From: Bryoerythrophyllum caledonicum
Lineage: Eukaryota > Streptophyta > Bryopsida > Pottiales > Pottiaceae
NCBI GenBank assembly: GCA_963971425.1
Contig: OZ020515.1
Location: 34,235,856-34,299,855 of the forward strand
Length of the DNA: 64,000 bases
Reading direction: 5' to 3'
The notes under the pieces were generated by a model, which saw only the letters and a list, made by a program, of their open reading frames with translations, was not told the origin of the DNA and did no database searches. Positions 46,356 through 58,157 of this stretch are shown here, one piece after another (the stretch's first letter is position 1; the number at the start of each line of letters is the position of its first letter). Made by a program: the position numbers and the translations under genes.

Positions 46356-48620
46356 ATGCTGTCCGTGGAGGAATTCGACGATGCTTTCTCCAAGAGACTG
46401 GAGGGCGGAGGAGGGCGTCGCAGTACCGGGAAAATGCCTCCCTCCGGTCGCTCAAAATCTATCTCACGAGCGAGTAGGAGGAAAACGCTGGATCCTTCAA
46501 TTCTTCCCGGTAAGCAGCTAAGAGTCTGGGACTTGGAATTGGATGCACATTGTCAAGTAGTATTGCATGTTTAGCCCTTAAACGTCAGAACGGCCTGAAC
46601 ATGATGAGGTTCAGATTTTGAAATGACCTCCTAAAGAAAGATGTTACTTGAAGAATCTTCAATTCAAAGGTGTAAGTCTTGCTAAACTTTGATACATATC
46701 TTGTGTTCTACGGAGTAAAATACGTGCCGGTATATTCTGTTCCCGATTGACGTTTAAGGGTTAGTACACAATCTGAGGAAAAAGCAGCAATATTGTCTAT
46801 CTTTTGCTTGTGCAGGAAGTCGAGGGCAACCAGTCCCTCAGGTGTCGGAGGTTGGCTGTGGATGTAAAACCTGGAATAGAATGGGTTTGGGGATCGACTT
46901 TGGCAATTCTTCAACGTCGACCTCGGAATCAACCGCTCGCAAATCACAGACAAGCACTCCTGGAGACAAGACTCCTCCAGGCTCTGCCGCTTCTCAAATC
47001 TGTCCCAAATCTGCAAACCTGCTCCCCAAATCCGTCAGCGGCATGTTCCGGTGAGTATTCGCAACCGGATCATTAACTTTTAGATGTAAGGTTAACCCCC
47101 CATGACCGATGTGCATGTATGGAGAGAACAAATAATAAGATACTTAGTTTCGATAATAGCAAGTAGAATTAAAATTTCAACACAAGTGATTTCATCTTTT
47201 TCTGATGAAGTTTGAATTAGTTATGAATTTTCAAAATGTGCTGCCAGGGTTAGCCCGTGGTGCCAATAGGTATCCCTTAATCTCCGACCAAAAGTAAGGG
47301 GTCATGACTAATAGCAAACCTTCATTTGGAGGTGAATGGGTGGTAGTGGGGTGGAAGTGGGTTGGATATACCCCAATTTTATAGCTATAGGTTATGGGTT
47401 TTGGTTAGTTATAGGGGTTACTGTAGTGTGTGGATCGTATCCTTTCCTAACTCGTACAATGTACCATCAGGCGGGTCAAGTCCGCTCCGCCTCCAGCGTC
47501 ATCCTCCTCGCCCAAATTTGAAGAGCAATGGTCGAGTTTCCGGGAGCAGCACCAGCAGGAGATGAATGAGATGAAGCAAATGTACAGCGCATTGCAATCA
47601 ATGTGCCAGGAGATCAAGACCATCACCAGGTTGCAGCCGTCCGCACCGGCATCGTCGTCCCCTCGCACGGTCAAGGCGCTCTTCACCGAGGAGCCGGAGG
47701 CCTTGAAGTCCCCTCCTCCACTCAACCAGAAACCGGTGTGCGCTTCAAAGGAACCCACGAGCGAGAAGAAAGCCCCACCCGAGAGACGCCAGCTTGTGAC
47801 GCCGCGGCGAGCGCAGTCGGTGCCGCGAGCGCGCTCGACCAGCGCCCCGGGGGGAACGCTCCAGCGCGACCTGAGTGCGTCGGTCAACCTCTTCTTCGCC
47901 ACGTCCTGGAATGATGTCACGGCTGCGCTGTTCGAAGAAATCGTGCAGGTCCAGAAGATGTTCCTACGCTCCTTCTGCCAGTCGCTCACGAAGCACCGCG
48001 AGGCCGACGCCGGCGCGGACTCCGACGTCATGAGCTCGCTGGTGGCACGCCTGCTCCCACACACCTCGTTTGCGAAGCCCTGGCACCTCAAGTACGCCGT
48101 GGAAGCCTGGGTGAACCGCCTGGTGCTCGGCGACTTCGGCACCGCGAGCTTTGGCCTCGACGAGCCCGTGGCGTCCGCGTGGGACGAGTACCAGAAGTTG
48201 GCGTTGCTCAGCCCCAGTGACGCCATCAACCCGACATCGGGGCTGTACCATGCGAGCTTCCACACGTTCTGCAACCGCAAGTTCCAGGCCATCCATGACG
48301 AGCTGCAATGGTGGGAGGAGTGGCCTGCACCTCTGGTGGAGGAGTTTCTGGAGGCCATGAAGCACGTGTGGCGTGCACACAAGCTGGCATTCTCATTTGA
48401 CCCGCCCGCTGCCATCTTCTGTGTCAAAACGACCACCATGTTTGACCCAAAGTACATGGAGACTGTCCTCGAAGTGTCGTCGCAGTTTGACTCGTCTACA
48501 TTCTCGTCCAAGGTTGGCTTCATGGTCACACCGGGCTTCCTTGTGCATGGCCTCATCATCAAGAGCCAGGTCTACTTGATGCCCAAGGTCGGCCGCCTCA
48601 TCTGCTCCCCCTCCAAGTAA
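46356..48620 (+). CDS. GIL1/IRK-interacting-type protein (DUF641 family)
   Basis: Three exons, 46356-46509, 46816-47050 and 47471-48620, give 1539 nt and 512 residues. Introns have GTAAGC...TGCAG (phase 1) and GTGAGT...ATCAG (phase 2), and the reading frame is kept across both. The N-terminus is MLSVEEFDDAFSKRLEG, then Ser/Lys-rich low-complexity sequence. A short helix-forming stretch (FREQHQQEMNEMKQMYSALQ) precedes the conserved C-terminal region: WHLKYAVEAWVNRLVLGDFG, SFHTFCNRKF, WRAHKLAFSFDPPAAIFCVK, YMETVLE and VGFMVTPGFLVHGLIIKSQV. That order matches GRAVITROPIC IN THE LIGHT 1 and its relatives, plant proteins that act in light-dependent growth responses and bind receptor-like kinases. 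Codons in exon 3 are GC-rich at third positions, unlike the surrounding repeats. The exact orthologue is not determined. Confidence 0.85.
47075..47430 (+). repeat. Dispersed repeat in intron 2, related to 52975-53315
   Basis: About 330 bp of intron 2 recurs with roughly four-fifths identity, as judged by eye, at 52975-53315. Shared blocks include 'gaacaaataataa', 'aagtgatttcat', 'ccaaaagtaagg' and 'ggaagtgggttggatatacc'. It may be an unnamed repeat family or a trace of local duplication. Confidence 0.75.
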
Positions 48621-51215
48621 ACCCCTCACCATTTCTGTAATCCCATGGCTCATAAAATGAGAACAATGTACCCATATATGTCAACACAGTACTCGTGAAA
48701 ACCTCACATGATATATGAAAAATTTATATGGTGTATGACTAGGGCTAATATATTAGTACCATATCTCTGAAAATGTAGGATTCAAATGTGAAGCTTTCAT
48801 GTATACTGTGTTTGTCTACATGGCACATTGTCATGTTCATGGCTCATACATTCCATGGGTGTATGAGAGTATTTCCCTATATTCCATGGGTGTATGAGAG
48901 CATTTCCATAATCTTTTAACATACCATGGGTGTTTGAGAGCATCGCCATATTGGGTGTCAGAATTTGCTTGGAGAAAATTTCTTGTAATCTGAGGTCATG
49001 TCATGCAAGCTTATCTTGGAATAGAATATGGGTACAACATGTTGGTTGCAATATGGGGAGTTTTTATCAGACTTTGACACCCTTAATGGATACCTTCATG
49101 GCGGGTAGATTTGTGGCACATAGTTTCCTTACTACTTGTACCATGGGTGTAACCAGTTTGTGTGATTTATTGAGGATTGTTTCAGTGTAGGTTTGATTTG
49201 GATGGTATGTAGAGTGGTGATTAGGCTTTCACTGAAAGTGTGGACCATTATTGCAACATAATCCAACAATTTGTAGAGATTCTACTTTTCAAGTAAGAGT
49301 CTTTGCTTTTAATTTGGATCTTGGGTGCTCTTTTCATGACCTGTACACAAGAGCATGGTTGGTTGCTGTGGAACCATTGTGTGCCATTAACCTGTGCTTG
49401 AAAATGCAATGCAAACTAGAAAGGGGAAGCCACACTTCCCTTGGCATCATCAAGGATTAATAGTCCTTCAATTCAGGATATAGATGAAGCTCAAATGATA
49501 AACTTGAAATCAAGATGCTTCAAATTACATTTTTGTTTTGAAATGAAGGATAATTGTAACTAATCAAGGTTGACCCCTCAAGGATCAAGGCATTTTAGAA
49601 GAATCTTTACTCCATTGATTAAAAATTGCCAACATATTTTAAAAAGAATGTGACCATAGATCTTCTTTTGAATTTATATGAGATGATGTGGGAAACATTT
49701 TGTGAATATTGACCATATTGATTCAAAGATAGTTGCAATTAACCCCTAAGAGCCCAACTGTACATAGGGCGTACATTTTGGATTTTGGACAAGTTCCTAA
49801 AATTTGAAAAAAATCTTTTTTTAAAAAAACTCTTACACTAGATTGTCCCTGATAAGAGCTCCATGGAGATATTTTTATTATTATTTTTGGATTCATGGTT
49901 TGAAAGTTAGTACCACTCAAAGTTAGAAATGGGGACTTTGGGCAGCTCCAAAATTTTGCTAGAAGTCTCTATTGACATTGAGATTTTTCATACATGTAGG
50001 GAATATTACCTTCTTTGAAAATGTCCAAAAAAAATTCTTGTCTTTAGTATAAAAAAACATTTAAACTCAAGTCAAACATTTTTACACATTTTGAGCAAGT
50101 GGGGAAAAAAACTTCATCTTTTCTACATAAAACCTAGAAATCTTCATATTTTCCACTTTTTATTTTTTCTACAACAATATGTGGTGTACCCCTTCTTATT
50201 GATCGTTTAGATTATCATTCTAAAACATATTAAATTCCCTAAAAAATAAATTGTCAATTGAAAGTTTTTGAACCTCCACTCCTTGCACACTTGTTTTGAG
50301 TATGCTACACCCCTTCTCTACCTCTAAAAATTGTTGTATATGGTACTAACATCATGCTCAAGACAATGGTAAAAGATTTAGACCTTGTGTAGTGCAAAAA
50401 TTTAATGCCAAGTGAAGTCAAAGTCTGCTAATCCATTCAAGGCAGGGAAGAAAATGAACCATTTTCTTGACTTCAAACACTATAATCTTTCAATTTGTGC
50501 GGTCAAAGTATATGAAATCTTGTGAGTATGTTACTTAGTAAGTCTTTATGAAGATCCTATGGTCAAATGGATAAATATAAGGTTTTGTTTCCTTCCTTAC
50601 TGATTGCACTAGAATCAACAATTTTGAAGTGTTTTTGGTGTGAAATTGTCACGGGCTTTTAAGGATTACAGTGAAAAAATTATACTCCACAAGTACATTT
50701 TGCCCTTTAGAGCATCTCCGCTCCTAAACGCCATCCATGCCACGTTGGATGGATGGCATGCAAGGCCCTCGGCCTAGTTGTTGGGGCATTAATCCTAGCG
50801 CCAGCTGGGAGCAACCATACTGCTCTAAGTTCTCAAATTTTCACTAAAAGTTCGCACATTCTCAAACTATATTCATGCATTCACGCTTTACGGTCACGAG
50901 TTCCCAAGTGCTGCAGTTCACTTTACGTTAAGTCCTAGTGGTTGATTACTCCCCCGCTACCACATGGTGGCATAGGAGTCGCTTGCCCGCCCGCCCGCCA
51001 TTCTTTGACATTCACCTATCAAAACCTATAAATGCCAAGCTGGGCATTTTTGCCAAGGTGGTGGGCAACGGGCTCCAGTGTACATGCTCATAGGAATTAA
51101 TGGTCACCTGGTGAGCCATGTCGTTGGAATTACATGTTTCTACATTTCAAGGGTCAAAGATTGGGATTTCAGTGGTCGAAGGTACTTTTGTGATGTGCAA
51201 ATTGGTACTACTATA
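48621..51215. other. 3' flank of the GIL1-like gene; no gene recognised
   Basis: A 'ccatgggtgtatgagagcatttcc' repeat occurs three times at 48853-48945, probably in the 3' untranslated region. From 49.5 kb the sequence is AT-rich with no convincing frame. A CGCCCGCCCGCC run lies near 50990. Confidence 0.5.
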
Positions 51216-52883
51216 TAGTACCCGGAAGAAATGTTACGGAATTTTTACTTAACTCCAATTATACTAGATTACAGATAGTGAACTTCAAGTGACTACTAGG
51301 AGTTCAATTTGTGAGCAATTGCCTTGGGATTTTCACCTATTTGTAGGACTAAGAGTAATGTTGTGAAAGTAACTTGTATGTGGATAATTATCTAAAAAAC
51401 CCATGTAAAGTTATAGTTCTCCATTGCCCTATCCAAACTGTGTCCACACGTTTTTCATGCACCGGCTTGCATTGGGCCTCATTGCGGCATGACAATGTTT
51501 TGGACCACTGTTTTTTAAGAAGATATGTATGTGATATTGTGTTGTGATTGCATTGTAAGTTGTGGGGGTTACTTTTGATATGATTGTATGTGAATTTGTG
51601 ACTTGGTTTAGCGTGAGGTGTATTATTTTTGTTGAAACAAGTCTGTTTGGTGTTGCGGGTAGGTGAAGTGGCATAATCTGTTGAGAAAGATGAAGACTAG
51701 AGCATTGTTAGATGCTGAGAAAGGAGAAGTGGTTGGAATGCATAAAGGTGGAATGAGAGGTGCGTAGATAGCAAGAGAGTTAGGGATGCATCTTCCACTG
51801 TTTATGGTGTTTTAGGAAGTTTTAAAAAACAAGAAACTGTAGTGTCACCAAAGTCACCGGGTAGGCCTTGAAAGTTCACACAGCGCAAAATGAGACACTT
51901 AGAACGCCTCTTTAATTTTGATCGTCGTTCATCACTCACAGAGATTACAAATCAGATGGCAAGTATTGCACATGTTAGTACTCGTATTGTAAGGAACACT
52001 TTGAAAACCATTGGTTACACAAACCGTGTTGCAGCAAAAAACCTTTTCTCAATGAGAAGCCCAAAATAGACAGGCTAGAATTTGCTAAAAAATATAAAAA
52101 CTCGACTGAGGAGGATTGGAAGAAGGTTATTCGGACCGATGAATCATCTTTTGAAATTAGAAGGAATTCTAGACAAATTAGAGTGTGGCGAAAGGCATAT
52201 GAGAGATATTCATCTAAATGTCTAGCACCTATTTTAAAGCCTGGACGTACTTCAGTGATGGTTTGGGGTGCTTTTAGTGGCTCTGATAAGTCTCCTTTAG
52301 TAATCATACCCCCACAGAGTAGAAGTGCAAGTGATTTTGTTGATCTTATTTACGAAGGCGCTTTAAGTGGGTTTTATTTTCTCCATGATCATCGAGAAGA
52401 CATTATACTTATGGAGGATGGCGCTCCGGTTCACCGCAGCAAGTTGCCAGAGTTGTGGAGAGAAGCTCATGGCATAAAGAAGTTGAAATGGCCAGCCAAC
52501 TCTCCATATCTAAACCCAATATAGAACTTATGGAAGATAGTGAAAGACAAAGTTCAGAGTACATCCCGGCCAGGCAATAAAGAAGAAATGGTGGAATCTC
52601 TTCATAGAGTATGGGAAGAGATACCTTGAGACGTTTTGCAAACCCTTATTGCTACCATGCTTGCACGTATGAAGGAAGTAATTAGTGCAAAAGGTGGTAG
52701 TACTAGATTTTTTTTCTATGTAAGCAAATTTTATTATTGAAATAGAGTCCAAAAGCTTTCAATTGCAATTTTTTGTATAAAATTCCATGAATTTTTGAGT
52801 TCGTTTGAGCTTACTAAAGTAGCTCTTTAGTACATGTTTTTGGAAAATTATTGGAAATCCCGTAACATTTCTTCCGGGTACTG
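51216..52883 (+). mobile_element. Tc1/mariner element (DD34E) with intact ends
   Basis: A 1668-bp element. Terminal inverted repeats of 24 bp begin YAGTACCCGGAAGAAATG; the left starts at 51216 and the right ends at 52883. TA dinucleotides flank both sides (51214-51215 and 52884-52885), the Tc1/mariner target duplication. Between the ends lies one transposase remnant. The near-identical inverted repeats suggest moderate age at most. Confidence 0.92.
51690..52741 (+). pseudogene. Tc1-type DD34E transposase, inactive
   Basis: The start MKTRALLDAEKGEVVGMHKG precedes a helix-turn-helix (IARELGM...STVYGVL). A second such region follows (LTEITNQMA...STRIVRNTLKTIGY). The catalytic core has IRTDESSFEI (first Asp), VWGAFSGSDKSPLVIIP, LMEDGAPVHRS (second Asp) and WPANSPYLNPI-NLW. 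The residue 35 positions after the second Asp, which should be the catalytic Glu, is a TAG stop (GAG to TAG) at 52522. Other stops lie after MRGA (about 51767) and PGRP (about 51870), with a frame change near 52040. DD34E fits the Tc1 branch. Most plant mariner-like elements are DD39D, so this family is unusual in a streptophyte. Confidence 0.88.
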
Positions 52884-52974
52884 TACAGTATTGGACTTGC
52901 AAGTGACTCTGGAGGGGATGTGCTTTATGAGTCAGGTGAAGATCAGCACCTGGACTTTGAGTTATGTATACTTC

Positions 52975-53315
52975 CCAATTAAGGACCCCCCTAAAAATAA
53001 CTGAAGCTTAAGCAATGTGCATATGTGGAAAGGACAAATAATAATTCATATGTTTTTAAGAGATAGCCAAGAGAATTACAATTTCAACCTAAGTGATTTC
53101 ATATTTTTCCAATGTGAATTAGTTATAAATTTCAAAAGTGTGCTCCTATGTTTTGTCAGTGACTGCCAATAGTGCTGACCAAAAGTAAGGAGTCTCAACT
53201 AATAACAAACCTCCATTTGAAGTTCAATTGGTGGAAATATATGGAAGTGGGTTGGATATACCCTAATTTTATAGGTGTTGGTTATGGGTTTTGGTTGATT
53301 ATCAAGGGATAACCT
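52975..53315 (+). repeat. Second copy of the intron-2 repeat
   Basis: Homologous to 47075-47430 inside the GIL1-like gene. It starts about 90 bp beyond the Tc1 element. No exon sequence of the gene accompanies it. Confidence 0.75.
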
Positions 53316-54306
<991 letters not shown>

Positions 54307-54535
54307 ATGATCGTCATATCAATGCTATTGTAGATCTATGGCATGTCTTAGACTTATTTCAGAGCTTTTTAGAACTCTCAATTTTTTTGGTTCACCCAAA
54401 TTTCATCCATATGAAATGTCTCCAAAGTTGTTGTCCACAAGAAGCTGCTTAGGTTTGCGTGGTGCAATCAGAGATGCAAGCTTAGTTTGCGAAGAAGCTC
54501 CCACACCACTGGTGGCGGTAAAATGATATTGCAAA

Positions 54536-54902
54536 GGATGAATTTTTTGCTCAAGAAGCAGAGAGGCAAGAGCAAGATTGTGAAGCGCAATTGCACAGCC
54601 TCAACACGTCTTTGATTGGCCTTTCGGGTGATGAGAATATTCACATGCTTGAATTTAAAGCAATTTTGGAGAAGAGCCTGCAAAGCCAGTGGGAATTAGT
54701 TATTAAGTCCAGACTTGTCAGAACTTTGGCACCGGATCAAGATTGTTACTTTATAGAGGTGCCTAGGTCCACATTGTCGGATGCTGCTGGTGCTACTCTC
54801 AGGTTGTTCAAAGACCTGGATCTTTTACGCACGACTCCTTTGAAGCGTGAGTATCAATTTCGTCCCTTTAGAACAACATCACTAGTAAACACCCTTCACT
54901 AG
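54536..54902 (+). other. Open frame of unknown nature
   Basis: About 120 open codons (DEFFAQEAERQEQDCEAQLH, then HMLEFKAILEKSLQSQWELV, then DQDCYFIEVPRST). Composition is protein-like and not repetitive. I do not recognise it. It lies just after the CDC48 fragment but in a different frame, and could be part of the same decayed unit. Confidence 0.3.
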
Positions 54903-57289
54903 GTCTGGACAGACTTTACACTCCTAACTTTACATTCTCACCTTCGGAACGACACAAAGTAAAAAGGACCGCTATCTATTCTCTTGTCCGTTTTTGCTAA
55001 ACTATATCACTCTTAACAAAGTCTAGGTGTGAATGTACCTTAAGGAGGTTAATTGTGGGCTGCTCTTAGACAACAAATCAAGAGTGTTTTCTGTGGAGAA
55101 ATTAAATTCTTGCGTGGGAAAATAATGTATTGTGTTTTTTGAGAACTTTGTAACCTACTATGGTATTTACAAAAATCTAGACCTAGTGTTGGAACCCAAT
55201 TCCCAAAATTTGGTTGTTGTTTTTATACCATTGGAAATATCCTTGACCCTCAACAACATGGGATATTGTAGACATGAATACAAGATTTCACCTAATTTTT
55301 TCTTTGATTGTTGTTATTCTTATAAAAATTACTTTAGCAATTAAATGTATAATTTTAGATAAAACTCATAATTTAAACTAAGGAAAAAAAATTGCACAAC
55401 GGTTAAGGGTTAATTGGATAGATCATAATGTTCAAAGTCACCATATATTGATCGTGAAAATTTGTAGATTTCAAAGGATTTACGTTTTCAGCAATCAATT
55501 GAGTCTTTCAAAAAAAATTATACATGCACTATTAAGATAGCTTTACATTGACATACAATATGTGAGGTAAACATATATACATTATTTATGATGATTTTCC
55601 AACTCCTACCTTCTTGATTGTACTATACAAAGATCTTTCAAAAGTTATCAAATCAAAATAAAAGTTGTTAAATGTGGTATACAAGATCAACAATAACAAA
55701 ACAAATAAGAGCTTTTGCAAGACAAATTTCAAACAAAGTTTTAGACCAAAATAATTTTACATGAGAATGCAATACCACACTATAGAATATATGTAAGTTT
55801 CCCTAAAGTTTTAGTAAATTCCCGATCAATTGATTGATAATAGTAATATTTTTTACTTTAAATAATTATTGGATGTGGAAGAGCTTGGTGGTGAATCCTT
55901 GTTTAGTATGGAAGAGCTTGGTGATGACTAAAGTTGAAATTAGTTTTTGCCACTTTCTCAAGGAGAGGTCATGATGTAAAAGAATTTTAAACCCCTTTCT
56001 TCTCTTTGAGCTAATTGTAGAAATTTATGATCAATTAGGACTAGTATTGTTTGCCTTACTTTATAGACAAGTCAAATATTTGGCATTGTATTTGTTGGTA
56101 CTTATTGTATTTGACAAAAAGTATTTGAGGAGTGTTGTCACTTACAATGATGATTTTATTTTTTGTAAAGTGTGCTTGCAATGTGTGTCTATTTATGAAC
56201 TTCAATTTTGAAAATCTAATAGAGCTTTCTTAAAAGTATCCAGCACAGTCACCTAAAGTATCATGTTGTAACTCATAATGGATTTGCTGAACTAAAAGGG
56301 CAAGGGGGAAACAAAAGCCATGGCAAATTCAATGGTCGGGTACATTTTAGTTCATGATCATGTGATCTATGGAGACTGTCAACTTTGTAAGCAACATTTT
56401 GGTGACTAAGGTTACTATTTTTGGAAGGATCATAAGTATGACATCAGTTACGACCATTGACAATCATTGACACAATTTCAACTCTCAATACTGTCCTTGT
56501 AACGAACTTTGTGTGAGGACCAGCTACATCCGCTACAACAGTAGTAAGTACTACAATTATCATTTTCAGAAAATGGTGAGGGTGGAGTTAAAAGTTGAGT
56601 CATTCTAGGCTCTAGCATGTCTCGCCTGTGTGGCCCATGAAATATGCTGGGCGAGATTTCACCCTATAATATTTATGTTTATAAATCTCACCCTGCTTTT
56701 GTGATTAGAAAAAGGACACACAGGCCTGAAGGATGTTGAAGTGGGTCTTTTTAGCTGACACAAAGTGGCCACCCTCTAAAACTTAGACTATTAGAAAAAC
56801 TCTAATGTCTCTTGGATTTTATATCGTTTGAAATTTTTAGCACGTAAGTTAATTTTAATTGTCAAAGGCACCATTTTTGGCTTTCAGGTGATCATGATTC
56901 ATGATTTGTTCACTTTTCAATATACCGTATGAATTGATCTGGTTTCAACACCCTCTGTATGAACCAATTTTATTAATACAATGGTTTGGACACAATGGGT
57001 ATAACCTAGGTATTACATGAGTATTGCCTAGATATTGGAATGGTATGACCTTGGCATTACATGGATATCACCTTAGACAAATACTTTATAATTTCCAACA
57101 AATTTGGACACCCTCTAATTTGAATTAATTATGTACAAACCCTACCAATGCGTAGGGTAGTATGGGTGATTCTTGTCAATGGACTTTGGTGCTTTTGGAA
57201 GCATTCAAATGAATCAAGCCGTATAGGAGAGTTTGGACTTAGTTTTTGTCTATGGTAGAAAAGTATGTAATGAAAACGAATTCCATACA
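54903..57289. other. AT-rich sequence without a recognised gene
   Basis: No frame, repeat array or terminal repeat was recognised in these 2.4 kb. Confidence 0.5.
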
Positions 57290-58157
57290 CTATATTTTGA
57301 TCCATGCAAAATTACAAATGGCCTTCTTTTGTACCTCTGTAACTTCAAACCCGTGACCCCTTGCAGAACTGTCCCTCACAATTTTGTTGTGGATATCATA
57401 CCATTCTTTGTTTATTAGACTTGGGCCAAATTTTTTGACCAAAAGGAGATTTGTAAGAGCTAAGGAGTCGTATGCTTTGCATACCTTGCCCTCGTAAGGA
57501 ATCCCTTCATTCAGCACGAGAATGAAAGGCCTTAGCTCTTGCAAAAGTCCTTTATCATCAATATTTGGGTTCTTTAGCTGTATTTTGATGCAACCACTCT
57601 AGTTATCAGTCTCATGATTACACATGATTGCTATATGTTCCCCAATGTTCTCACCAATGGCAATTTTCATAATTTTCCTTCAGCCTCTCCATAACCATGT
57701 CCAACAGTACTTTCTTGGTCCAATTTTGCTCTCCTATGTCAAAGTAGATGGCAATTTGGTAGTCCAATGAATAGCCGTGAGAGTCCACCTCTACTTCACT
57801 TGGAAGTTGGATGAGGTTGATATGATTGCCCACTTTTCCATCAACAATTTTTTAGAGGGCCATTTATCTTGGGAGACAAAGGAAAAAGAGGGCAATGCTT
57901 CAAAACTCTCCGCTCCCTCTTTAGCATTCAATCCATTTGAACCAATTCTTTGATGGCAATAATGGGGACTTTAGGTGCATCTCTTAGTTTCGCAATAGTG
58001 TTCAATGTGTTAAAACCCAACCAATACTTCTGGTGAGGCAAACTGGTTGCTTTCACCTTTTTCTAGAGGGTACTTGCAACATCTAAGGCATCAGGGATAC
58101 TTTCCTCAACAACTTCAGTGAATAAACGCTTTGTGATGGCTGCTAGTGGGGTAGACA
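57290..58157 (-). pseudogene. Second, diverged LINE ORF1 copy, 3' truncated
   Basis: Starting MSTPLAAITKRLFTEVVEE at 58157, it aligns block by block with ORF1 at 24854-26421: KYWLGF, NHINLIQLPSEVEVD, YSLDYQIAIYFDI, LRPFILVLNEG, GKVCKAYDSLA and GHGFEVTEVQKKAICNFA. Stops and frame changes are present. Homology ends at about 57290, before the coiled-coil end, and no ORF2 follows. It is distant in sequence from the first copy, so it represents another subfamily. Confidence 0.75.
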
